Positions 37,405-45,412 of a stretch of 64,000 nucleotides of DNA are shown piece after piece. The stretch is taken from positions 62,001 to 126,000 of the forward strand of contig NZ_LGIC01000066.1 of assembly GCF_001294535.1 (NCBI RefSeq), in the 5' to 3' direction. The stretch is from Cypionkella psychrotolerans. Its GTDB lineage: Bacteria > Pseudomonadota > Alphaproteobacteria > Rhodobacterales > Rhodobacteraceae. The position numbers and the translations under genes were made by a program. The notes below the pieces were generated by a model, which searched no databases, was not told the origin of the DNA, and worked only from the letters and a program-made list of their open reading frames with translations. Numbering within the stretch: position 1 is the first letter of the stretch; each line of letters begins with the position of its first letter.

Positions 37405-37701
37405 TCAGGGGCAAGGTGTGGTGATTTCGACGCTATAGGTGGTTTTGCCGGGCATACCAGGCGGCTTGGCGATCAACTTGAGCACAAGATCGCACTCTTG
37501 CGTGCGCACCGTCCATTCATCGGCCCCATCGGGGAAACTGCCCGTGTTGCTGATCGCACCGATTGGGGCCTGACGCAGCGCATCTGCAACCGCCCCGTCT
37601 TGCAGGATCGTGGTGATCTTTTCGGCGCTGTCATAAAACGGCGACAGCATGGCGAGCGCGGGGGGCGCGGCAAGCGTCAGCAACACTGCAAAGCGCAGCA
37701 T
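37405..37701 (-). CDS. Small exported protein of unknown function
   Basis: 98 residues with a signal peptide MLRFAVLLTLAAPPALA and a short mature domain containing two Cys (QECDLVLKLI and the last-but-one residue of ITTPCP) that may form a disulfide. It starts 2 bases after the stop of the D-glycerate dehydrogenase gene, so it is translated from the same transcript. I recognise no family. Confidence 0.7.
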   Translation of the reverse strand: MLRFAVLLTLAAPPALAMLSPFYDSAEKITTILQDGAVADALRQAPIGAISNTGSFPDGADEWTVRTQECDLVLKLIAKPPGMPGKTTYSVEITTPCP

Positions 37702-37703
37702 GA

Positions 37704-38690
37704 TTACAGCATCCCCGGCACGACCTGATCTGGCGGGCGGTGGCCGTCGGCGAAGGTTTTGATGTTAATGATGACCTTTTCGCCCATCTCGATGCGGCCC
37801 TCGACCGTGGCGGAACCCATGTGCGGCAGCAGCACAACATTTGGGAGCTCTCGCAGGGTTGGGTTGATCTCGGTGCCGTGTTCGTAGACATCGAGGCCCG
37901 CGCCGCCGATTTCACCGGCTTTCAGGCCTCGGGCCAGAGCGTTTTCGTCGATCACTTCGCCGCGCGAGGTGTTGATGATCACCGCCGTTGGTTTCAGCAA
38001 TTTCAGCCGACGCGCGTTTAACAGGTGGAAGGTGGAGGGGGTGTGCGGGCAGTTCACAGAAATGATGTCCATGCGGGCGATCATCTGATCCAGGCTTTCC
38101 CAATAGGTCGCCTCTAGCTCGGCTTCCACCTCGGGGCGCACGCGTTTGCGGTTGTGGTAATGCACCTGCATCCCGAAAGCGCGGGCGCGCCGCGCCACGG
38201 CTTGGCCGATGCGACCCATGCCAAGGATGCCCAAACGACGACCGCCGATTCGACCGCCCAGATGCGCCATCGGCGACCAGCCTTGCCACTTGCCCGCCTG
38301 CATTTCGGCCAGACCTTCGGGGATGCGGCGGGTGACAGACAGCATCAGCGCAAGCGTCATATCGGCGGTATCATCTGTCACCGTGCCGGGGGTGTTGCTG
38401 ACCAAAACCCCACGTTGGCGGGCGGTTGCGACATCAATATGATCGACGCCCGAGCCATAATTGGCGATCAGTTTCAGCTTATCCCCCGCCTGCGCGATCA
38501 GGCCCGCGTCAATCTGATCGGTGATCGTTGGCACCAGCACATCGCAGCGCCGCATGGCGGCGCTTAGGTCTTCGCGGCTCATCGGCGTGTCGGGGTCGCG
38601 CAGCTCGACATCGAACAATTCCTTCATCCGAGTCTCGACGGCTTCTGGCAATCGTCGCGTCACGACAACGTTTAAGCGTGTTGCGGGCAT
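37704..38690 (-). CDS. D-glycerate / D-2-hydroxyacid dehydrogenase (hydroxypyruvate reductase)
   Basis: 328 residues. NAD-binding loop LGILGMGRIGQAVARRARAFG, substrate region ANYGSGVDHIDV, catalytic Arg in INTSRGEVIDENAL, Glu in EHGTEINPTL and His in VLLPHMGSATVEGR. It is close to GyaR/glycerate dehydrogenases of Rhodobacterales that interconvert hydroxypyruvate and D-glycerate in one-carbon/serine metabolism. ATG 38690 has GGAGG 5 bases upstream; an in-frame extension of 81 codons is not plausible. Confidence 0.9.
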   Translation of the reverse strand: MPATRLNVVVTRRLPEAVETRMKELFDVELRDPDTPMSREDLSAAMRRCDVLVPTITDQIDAGLIAQAGDKLKLIANYGSGVDHIDVATARQRGVLVSNTPGTVTDDTADMTLALMLSVTRRIPEGLAEMQAGKWQGWSPMAHLGGRIGGRRLGILGMGRIGQAVARRARAFGMQVHYHNRKRVRPEVEAELEATYWESLDQMIARMDIISVNCPHTPSTFHLLNARRLKLLKPTAVIINTSRGEVIDENALARGLKAGEIGGAGLDVYEHGTEINPTLRELPNVVLLPHMGSATVEGRIEMGEKVIINIKTFADGHRPPDQVVPGML

Positions 38691-38788
38691 GAAGGCCTCC
38701 CTGCACTTCCAAATCAGCGTATTGTTTGGCAAAGTGGCGGGAAGCGGGGCAAGGTACAAGCCCCCGTCTGAAATTGGGGCGCGGCGGG

Positions 38789-39334
38789 ATGAACAGGAAG
38801 CAGTTTTTGGTGGGAATGACGGCGGCTTTGCTGGCCGGCGGCGCGCAGGCGCAGGAAGAACTGCCGATGGCCCCGGCCCCGGATGACAAAACCCCGCGCG
38901 ATCCGAACAAAGGCCCGGTGACCAACCTGCCACTGCCGCGCTATGTCAGCCTGAAGGGGCGCGAGGGCAATGTGCGGCGCGGGCCGGGGATGACGCACCG
39001 GATTGACTGGGTGTTCACCACGGCGGGAATGCCGCTCAGGATCACCGCCGAATATGACCGCTGGCGGCGGGTCGAGGATTATCAGGGCATGGGGGGCTGG
39101 ATGCAGTTCAACCTGCTGTCGGGGTCGCGCTCGGTACTGGTGACGCAAGATATGGCGGAGTTTCGCGACAGCCCGGATGCGCAGGCGCGGGTGTCGTTTC
39201 AGGCCGAACTGGGCGTGATTGCTAAGCTGCTGGAATGTAACGCTGATTGGTGTCGGGTGAATGCGGGCGGTGAAAAGGGCTGGATATTGAAATCATCGCT
39301 TTGGGGTGTCGATCCGGGTGAGATTATAGACTAG
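38789..39334 (+). CDS. Exported SH3-domain protein
   Basis: 181 residues: signal peptide MNRKQFLVGMTAALLAGGAQAQ, a Pro/Asp-rich linker, then two bacterial SH3-like units, SLKGREGNVRRGPGMTHRIDW and QDMAEFRDSPDAQARVSFQAE with EKGWILKSSLWGV. Such proteins bind cell-wall or other periplasmic ligands. It is divergent from the D-glycerate dehydrogenase gene, with 98 bases between. Confidence 0.85.
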   Translation: MNRKQFLVGMTAALLAGGAQAQEELPMAPAPDDKTPRDPNKGPVTNLPLPRYVSLKGREGNVRRGPGMTHRIDWVFTTAGMPLRITAEYDRWRRVEDYQGMGGWMQFNLLSGSRSVLVTQDMAEFRDSPDAQARVSFQAELGVIAKLLECNADWCRVNAGGEKGWILKSSLWGVDPGEIID

Positions 39335-39422
39335 CGCCCTGCGGTTCGGCCTGCGACCGCAGAGTGCTTGCACTGCAGCGGCGGCTTGGGTATGGCGCGG
39401 GTCCGGGTTTTAGGAGCGTAAG

Positions 39423-40331
39423 ATGAGCACATCCGCCAGCATGAAGTTGAATCTGTCGGCGGGGCTTGCGTCGGTGGCGATTGCCGGGGTGATGGTGGGG
39501 CTGAAGCTTTGGGCCTATGGCACGACCGGGTCGTTGTCGGTGGCGGCCTCGCTGGCCGATAGCGCGATGGATCTGATGGTGTCTTTGGGCGCTATGGCGG
39601 CGCTAATCTATGCTGCCAAGCCTGCGGACGAGGATCATGCCTTTGGCCATAGTTCTGCCGAGGATCTGGCGGCTTTGGGGCAGGCATTTTTCGTGCTGAT
39701 CTCGGCGGGGGTGATCACTTGGGCGGCGGTGACGCGGCTACTGGGCCCGACCGAAGCGCATCTGGTCGGCGAAGGTGAAGGGATGCTGGTGATGGGCGTC
39801 TCGGTGGCGCTGACGGTGGTGTTGGTGTGGTGGCAGGGTCGCGTCGCAAAGCGGACCGGCAGCCGCGTGGTGGCGGCCGACCGTCTGCATTACATGGGCG
39901 ATCTGCTGCCGAATATGGGGGCTATCATCTCGCTGTGGGCGTCGAAAAGCTTTGGGCTGGGCAGCATCGATTCGGTGGTGGCCTTGACGGCGGCGGCGAT
40001 TATGGCGGTGGGCGCGCTGCGGATCGGCAAGGGGGCGTTTGATGCGCTGATGGACCGCACCGCTGATCCCGCGATTGTCACCGGGATTGCGGATATGGCC
40101 GCCGCTTGGCCGGGGGTGCGCGGCTTTCATGATCTGAAAACCCGGATGGCGGGCAGCAAGGTCTTCGTCAACCTGCATATCGAGTTGGATGGCGAGCAGT
40201 CTTTGCGCGACGCCCATGCGATTGGGGCGGCGCTGCGGCGGGCGATTTTGCAGGCCTATCCGCAGACCGATGTGATCATCCACAAGGATGTGGCGGATGT
40301 CACCGCCGCCTCCAAGCGGCAGAGCCATTAG
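39423..40331 (+). CDS. Cation diffusion facilitator (FieF/CzcD-type metal exporter)
   Basis: 302 residues with six membrane helices and a C-terminal cytoplasmic ferredoxin-like domain. The intramembrane metal site is seen as ASLADSAMDLMVS in helix 2 and ADRLHYMGDLLPN in helix 5, and EDHAFGHSSAEDLAALGQ follows helix 2. The C-terminal domain ends in VIIHKDVADV, as in FieF. It exports Fe2+, Zn2+ or Mn2+ in exchange for protons. AGGAG lies 8 bases before the ATG. Confidence 0.93.
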   Translation: MSTSASMKLNLSAGLASVAIAGVMVGLKLWAYGTTGSLSVAASLADSAMDLMVSLGAMAALIYAAKPADEDHAFGHSSAEDLAALGQAFFVLISAGVITWAAVTRLLGPTEAHLVGEGEGMLVMGVSVALTVVLVWWQGRVAKRTGSRVVAADRLHYMGDLLPNMGAIISLWASKSFGLGSIDSVVALTAAAIMAVGALRIGKGAFDALMDRTADPAIVTGIADMAAAWPGVRGFHDLKTRMAGSKVFVNLHIELDGEQSLRDAHAIGAALRRAILQAYPQTDVIIHKDVADVTAASKRQSH

Positions 40332-40520
40332 GGCAAAGCCCTAGCCCGCCTTAGATTTCACCGCTTTGTGGTCAGGCCAATTTGCGCTAAACTAGCGCCT
40401 GTGCGCAGCATTGGCGTTTTGCGCACAACCCAGCAAAATTTTCCGTAAGACTTGCAACACCTGCAACTCCGTCTCATATTAAGGTTGAATTACACAATCG
40501 TATAACAAGAATGGCCCGCT

Positions 40521-41165
40521 ATGGCAGACCGCCGCCCCTATCGTCGGGAAAGTGAAGAACGTCGCCGCGAGGATTTGATCGCGGCAGCGCTCGATCTGGT
40601 TGCGGAAGGCGGGCTTCATGCGGCAACGGTGCGCGCGATTGCTGAGCGTGCGGGCGTCACACCGGGGCTGATCCGGCATTACTTCACCTCGAAAGAAGAC
40701 CTCACCCGCGTCGCCTATCAACGGCTGATGGAACGGATGACCACGGATTCTGCGGCGGTGCTGCTGGGCGGGCCGGATGATGCGATGGCGCGGCTGGCGA
40801 ATTTCGTGGTGGCATCGGTCAGCCCTCCGGTGGCGGACCCGGTGGCAGTGGGGCTATGGGCGGCTTTTGTGCATGATGTGCGCCGCGATGCCGCGATGCG
40901 CGAGATTCACACCGCGAACTATTTGGCGTTTCGCAACATGTTGCAGGGGCTAATTGCCGCCCTGCCCCGCCCTGTCAGCGACGCCAAGCTGCGCAGTGAC
41001 GCCATCGCCTGCAATGGGGTGATTGACGGGTTGTGGCTGGAAGGCTCGATCCTGCCCGAAGCCTTCGCCCTTGGCGAAATCCCCGCCATCGCGCTGACTT
41101 CGGTCGGCGCCATTCTGAACATTGACCTTGTTGCTGCTTATCAGCCAGATCGGACTTTGCCATGA
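40521..41165 (+). CDS. TetR-family regulator (BetI-like)
   Basis: 214 residues. A basic N-terminus and helix-turn-helix AATVRAIAERAGVTPGLIRHYFTSKEDL (residues about 34-61) are typical of TetR proteins such as BetI. The C-terminal ligand domain is BetI-like (ICNGVIDGLWLEGS-type IACNGVIDGLWLEG). It overlaps the aminotransferase gene by 4 bases and so most likely regulates this operon, responding to an intermediate of arginine or polyamine breakdown. The 189-base upstream gap has an AT-rich ACAATCGTATAACAAG (40493-40508), a possible operator. Confidence 0.88.
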   Translation: MADRRPYRRESEERRREDLIAAALDLVAEGGLHAATVRAIAERAGVTPGLIRHYFTSKEDLTRVAYQRLMERMTTDSAAVLLGGPDDAMARLANFVVASVSPPVADPVAVGLWAAFVHDVRRDAAMREIHTANYLAFRNMLQGLIAALPRPVSDAKLRSDAIACNGVIDGLWLEGSILPEAFALGEIPAIALTSVGAILNIDLVAAYQPDRTLP

Positions 41166-42349
41166 AATATGCCGCCATCACCGACCGTCTTGCCCATCTG
41201 GGTGGAGCGAAATGGGAGGTTCACGCCCGCGCCAAGGCTCTGCAAGCTGCGGGTAAGCCTGTCATTCAACTGACGATTGGCGAGCCGGATGTCGCCACCC
41301 CGCCCGCTTTGATCGCGGAAGCGCAACGGGCGATGGATGCCGGGCGTCTGGGTTATTCCAATGGCCGGGGCGAGCCTGCTTTGCTTGAGGCTTTGGCTGC
41401 GCGCTATTCCAAGCGGACGGGCCGCGCGATTTCGACGGAGCAAATTGCCTGCCTGCCCGGCACGCAAACCTCGCTTTATGCGGTGCTACTGACGCTGACC
41501 GGGCCGGGCGATGAGGTGCTGGTGGGCGATCCTTTGTATGCAACTTACGAGGGCTTGATTGCTTCCACGGGCGCGGTTGCAGTGCCGGTGCCGCTGCGGG
41601 CCGAGCATGGCTTTCGGATGCAGGCGACGGATGTGGCCGCCCGGATCACCCCGCGCAGCCGGATGATTTTTCTGAACACGCCGCACAATCCCACCGGGGC
41701 TATTCTGACGGGGGATGATATTGCGGCCTTGGGGGCTTTGGCGAAGCAGCATGATCTGTGGATGCTGAGTGATGAGGTTTATGAGGAATTGGTGTTTGCG
41801 GGTGGCACCTTTGCCTCACCGTTGGACAATGCCGATCTGGCCGATCGGGTGGTGGTGACGGCCTCGATTTCGAAATCGCACGCGGCACCGGGGTTCCGCT
41901 CTGGCTGGTGCGTCGGGCCCGAGGAATTCTCGGCGCGGCTGCTGCCGGTGGCGGAAACCATGCTGTTCGGCAACCAACCCTTCATCGCCGATATGACGGC
42001 TTTGGCGGTGTCGGCCCCTTCGGAAGTGGCGCAGGGAATGGCAGAACGCTTCGCGCGCCGCGCTGCGTTGATTTATGAACAACTGAACGGGGTGAATGGG
42101 TTGCGGGTGCATAAGCCCGATGCCGGGATGTTCACCGTGGTGGATGTGAACGCCACGGGCCTGAGTGGAGAGTGTTTTGCTTTGGGGCTGCTGGCCGATG
42201 AAGGTGTCGCGGTGATGCCGGGCGAAAGCTTTGGCGCGGCACTGGCGGGCTGGATCAGGATCAGCCTGACACAAGACGATGCTTTGGTGATTGAGGCGTG
42301 CAAGCGGATCGCACGCTATGCCGCGTTGAAGCAAGGAATGGCGGCATGA
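41162..42349 (+). CDS. aruH: Arginine:pyruvate transaminase-like aminotransferase
   Basis: 395-residue fold-type I aminotransferase. It has IQLTIGEPDVATPPALI, the PLP region NTPHNPTGAIL and DEVYEELVF, the Schiff-base Lys238 in TASISKSHAAPGFRSGW and the substrate Arg in WIRISLTQ. It is very like AruH, which turns L-arginine and pyruvate into 2-ketoarginine and alanine, and the next gene encodes an AruI-like decarboxylase for that product. Substrate assignment rests on this pairing. It overlaps both neighbours by 4 bases. Confidence 0.8.
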   Translation: MKYAAITDRLAHLGGAKWEVHARAKALQAAGKPVIQLTIGEPDVATPPALIAEAQRAMDAGRLGYSNGRGEPALLEALAARYSKRTGRAISTEQIACLPGTQTSLYAVLLTLTGPGDEVLVGDPLYATYEGLIASTGAVAVPVPLRAEHGFRMQATDVAARITPRSRMIFLNTPHNPTGAILTGDDIAALGALAKQHDLWMLSDEVYEELVFAGGTFASPLDNADLADRVVVTASISKSHAAPGFRSGWCVGPEEFSARLLPVAETMLFGNQPFIADMTALAVSAPSEVAQGMAERFARRAALIYEQLNGVNGLRVHKPDAGMFTVVDVNATGLSGECFALGLLADEGVAVMPGESFGAALAGWIRISLTQDDALVIEACKRIARYAALKQGMAA

Positions 42350-43914
42350 AAACGGTTGGTGAGCGTTTGGTTGAAGGTCTGGCTGCGCGCGGGGTTGAGG
42401 TGATTTTCGGTATTCCCGGTGTGCATACGGTGGAAATGTATCGCGGGCTGTCCGGCTCATCTGTGCGGCATGTGACGGCGCGGCACGAGCAGGGCTGTGC
42501 CTTTATGGCGGATGGCTATGCGCGGGTTTCCGGTAAGCCGGGGGTGGCTTTGGTGATCACCGGGCCGGGGATTTTGAACGCGCTGACCGCGATGGGGCAA
42601 GCGGCGGCAGATTCGGTGCCGATGCTGGTGATCTCGGGGGTGAACCGTCGCGATTCTTTGGGGCTGGGGCTGGGCTTGCTGCATGAGTTGCCGGATCAGG
42701 CGGCGATGGTGCGGCCTTTGTGTCCAACCCGGCAGATCAGGGATGCGTCTGAGGTCGGTGAGGTTTTGGACTGGGCCTTCGCCGCGATGGCGACGGGGCG
42801 GCCGGGGCCTGTGCATATCGAAGTGCCGACCGATGTGATGCCATTGGACTGTGCAGAATTGCCTGCGCCTGCCGCGTTGCCCGTGGCGGCGGTGCCGGAT
42901 GTTTCGGCGGCGGTGGCGAAGTTGAACGCGGCGCAGTCGGTGGTGATCTTGGCTGGCGGTGGCGCGCGCGGGCAAGAGGCGGCGTTGCAGGCCTTGGCCG
43001 AGAAGTTGGACGCTCCGGTTGTGCAGACGGTGAATGCGCGGGGCATGATGTATGGTCATCCGCTGGTGGTGCCTGCCTCGCCCAGCTTGGATGCGCCGCG
43101 TGCGCTGATCGCAGCGGCAGATCAGGTGCTGGCGATTGGCACCGAATTTGGCCCGACAGACTACGACATGTATGTGCGCGGTGGTTTCCCGGATCTGTCG
43201 GAGATGATCCGGGTGGATATCTGCGCCAAGCAGTTGCGGCGGCACAAGGCTGGCGTTGCGCTGCACGGTGATGCGGGCGCGGTGATGGTGGCGCTTTTGC
43301 AGCTCGTCGCGCCGAAGCAGGCCGATGGGGCTGCCCGGGCTGCGGCCGCGCGCAAGGCAGCAAGGGCGGAATTAGCAGAATTGGACGTGCTGATGCCGGG
43401 GCGGCTGGAAATGGTCGAGACTATCCGCACTGCCGTGCCGGGGGCTTTGATCGTTGGCGATAGCACCCAAGCGATTTATGCCGCGAACCTCTACTACGAT
43501 CATGACCGCGCGGGAGGGTTCTTCAATGCCGCGACGGGTTTCGGCGCTTTGGGCTTTGGGCCTGGGGCGGCTGTTGGCGCGGCACTGGCGGCACCGGGCG
43601 AACAGGTGATCTGCCTGATCGGCGATGGCGGCTTGCAGTTCAGCCCCGGCGAGTTGCGCACGGCGGTGGATGAGCGTTTGCCGATCACCTATGTCGTGTG
43701 GAACAACGCGGCCTTCGGCGAGATCGCCGATGCGATGCGTGGGGCGAATACCGAGGTGATCGGGTGTTCGCCCTCGCCCCTGAACATGGAGCCGTTTGCC
43801 GCCGCCTGCGACTTGCCGTTTGCGAGCGTGGCGTTGGACCCAGAAGCGCTGCACGCGGCGCTGATCCAGCCACACAGCGGGCCACGCATGATCGAGGTGC
43901 GGGTGGCAAGGTAG
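42346..43914 (+). CDS. aruI: ThDP-dependent 5-guanidino-2-oxopentanoate decarboxylase-like enzyme
   Basis: 522 residues of the acetolactate-synthase-like ThDP family. FGIPGVHTVEMYRGLSGS and Glu48 in TARHEQGCAFMADGYARV form the N-terminal ThDP contact, LGLLHELPDQAAMVRP matches AruI, and the C-terminal ThDP-Mg site is IGDGGLQFSPGELRTAV. It would decarboxylate 2-ketoarginine to 4-guanidinobutyraldehyde. ATG 42346 overlaps the aruH stop (ATGA). Without AruH next to it, the protein could be taken for an acetolactate synthase. Confidence 0.8.
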   Translation: MKTVGERLVEGLAARGVEVIFGIPGVHTVEMYRGLSGSSVRHVTARHEQGCAFMADGYARVSGKPGVALVITGPGILNALTAMGQAAADSVPMLVISGVNRRDSLGLGLGLLHELPDQAAMVRPLCPTRQIRDASEVGEVLDWAFAAMATGRPGPVHIEVPTDVMPLDCAELPAPAALPVAAVPDVSAAVAKLNAAQSVVILAGGGARGQEAALQALAEKLDAPVVQTVNARGMMYGHPLVVPASPSLDAPRALIAAADQVLAIGTEFGPTDYDMYVRGGFPDLSEMIRVDICAKQLRRHKAGVALHGDAGAVMVALLQLVAPKQADGAARAAAARKAARAELAELDVLMPGRLEMVETIRTAVPGALIVGDSTQAIYAANLYYDHDRAGGFFNAATGFGALGFGPGAAVGAALAAPGEQVICLIGDGGLQFSPGELRTAVDERLPITYVVWNNAAFGEIADAMRGANTEVIGCSPSPLNMEPFAAACDLPFASVALDPEALHAALIQPHSGPRMIEVRVAR

Positions 43915-43915
43915 C

Positions 43916-43959
43916 CGATTTTCGCGCGAAAATCGTAGACGGAATTCGCGCGAATTCCG
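43916..43959. repeat. Double-palindrome element, copy B
   Basis: GATTTTCGCGCGAAAATC (43917-43934) and GGAATTCGCGCGAATTCC (43941-43958) joined by GTAGAC. It is the reverse complement of copy A at 28190-28233 apart from two spacer changes and one compensated base pair. It starts 1 base after the aruI stop codon. Confidence 0.85.
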
Positions 43960-44040
43960 ATTTCGGGGCGCGTCTGTCGCGCCCCTTTCTTTTGATCAAA
44001 TTATTTGGCATAAGGCGATAAGTCCTGAAAGGTGCCCCTG

Positions 44041-45405
44041 ATGTCCGAGTCTCTGATCGCCGGAATTCACCCAGACCGTCTGCAAAAGCTGCGCCTGCGC
44101 GAAGCCAAACGTTTTGCGCAGGGCCGCCCAAAGGCCCGCGCGGCACTCGACAAAGGTGCAGATATATTCCTCGATGGTGTGCCTTTGCACTGGATGAAAG
44201 ACTGGCCGATGCCGCATTTGCCTTTGATCACAAAGGCCAAGGGCGCGCGAATCACCGATATCGACGGCTATGAGATCGACGATTTCTGTCTGGGCGACAC
44301 TGGCAGCATGTTCGGCCACTCGCCTGCCCTTGTCGCCAAGGCGATCCGCCGCCAAGCCTCACGCGGGCTGACCTATATGCTGCCCTCAGAGGAGGCTTTA
44401 GAGGCGGGGCGTCTGTTGACGACGCGTTTTGGCGATTTCCGCTGGCAGATCGCCACCACCGCCACCGATGCCAACCGTTTTGCCATTCGCGTCGCGCGCG
44501 CCATCACCGGGCGGGCGAAGATACTGGTGTTCAACGGCTGCTATCACGGCACCGTCGATGACGCGATGGTCGAGCTTTCCAATGGCGTGACGCAGAACCG
44601 CGAAGGCTTGATGGGGCAAGTGGCTGACCTTACGCTCGGCGCTGTGGCTTGCGAATTCAACGACCTGAGCGCAGTGGAAGCGGCCCTTGCCAAAGGCGAT
44701 GTTGCTGCCATCCTGACCGAGCCGGTGATGACCAATTCCTGCATGGTCCTCCCCGATCCCGGTTTCCACGCTGGCCTGCGCGCGCTGTCGCTGAAATACG
44801 GCGCGCTGTTGATGATCGACGAGACCCATACGATTTCCAGCGGGCTCGGCGGCTATACAGGCGTGTATGGCCTGACGCCCGATATCTTTGTGGTTGGCAA
44901 ATGCGTGGCGGGCGGCATGCCCACCGCCGTCTGGGGCCTCACCCCGGAAACCGCTGCCCGCTATGAAGCCGCCAATACCGCCCGCGCGCCGGGACATTCC
45001 GGTATGGGCACCACCCTTTCGGCCAACCCGATGCAGTTCGCCTGTCTGAAAGCCACACTTTCGGGCGTGATGACGGCGAAAAACTATGCCCATATGGAAA
45101 GCCTCGCACACCGTCTGGCGCAGGGTCTTGGCAAATCCATCGCCCGGCACAAAGCGCCGTGGCATGTGGTGCGGGTTGGTGCGCGGGTGGAGTTCATCTG
45201 CGCTCCCGGCCCGTTGCACAATGGCACCGAAGCCGCCTTAGCGCATCAACCATCCGTGGAATCCGCGCTGCATGTCGCGCTGCTGAACCGGGGCTGCCTG
45301 ATTGCCCCCTTCCACAACATGATGCTGATCAGCCCCGCCACCAAGAAACGCCAGGTCGATCGCCTGATCGCCGCCTTTGACGAAACCCTGTCCGAATTGT
45401 TTTGA
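44041..45405 (+). CDS. Class III aminotransferase (glutamate-1-semialdehyde mutase-like)
   Basis: 454 residues. FCLGDTGSMFGHSPALVAKAI and NGCYHGTVDDAMVEL resemble the GSA aminomutase branch; LLMIDETHTISSGLGGYTGVYG gives the PLP-ring Asp, and Lys287 in VVGKCVAGGMP forms the Schiff base. It is not HemL by context. In this operon it may transaminate 4-guanidinobutyraldehyde or another aminoaldehyde. ATG 44041 has AAAGG upstream; an in-frame GTG three codons earlier is also possible. It overlaps nothing, with the next gene 7 bases on. Confidence 0.83.
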   Translation: MSESLIAGIHPDRLQKLRLREAKRFAQGRPKARAALDKGADIFLDGVPLHWMKDWPMPHLPLITKAKGARITDIDGYEIDDFCLGDTGSMFGHSPALVAKAIRRQASRGLTYMLPSEEALEAGRLLTTRFGDFRWQIATTATDANRFAIRVARAITGRAKILVFNGCYHGTVDDAMVELSNGVTQNREGLMGQVADLTLGAVACEFNDLSAVEAALAKGDVAAILTEPVMTNSCMVLPDPGFHAGLRALSLKYGALLMIDETHTISSGLGGYTGVYGLTPDIFVVGKCVAGGMPTAVWGLTPETAARYEAANTARAPGHSGMGTTLSANPMQFACLKATLSGVMTAKNYAHMESLAHRLAQGLGKSIARHKAPWHVVRVGARVEFICAPGPLHNGTEAALAHQPSVESALHVALLNRGCLIAPFHNMMLISPATKKRQVDRLIAAFDETLSELF

Positions 45406-45412
45406 GATAACC

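Noticed and set aside
42346-43914. Assignment as acetolactate synthase large subunit (IlvB)
   Set aside because: It is coupled to an AruH-like gene, lacks an adjacent small subunit, and carries the AruI-like HELPDQ region.
44041-45405. Assignment as HemL (glutamate-1-semialdehyde aminomutase)
   Set aside because: Context is amine catabolism, and Rhodobacteraceae make aminolevulinate by the HemA/ALA-synthase route; the similarity is at family level.
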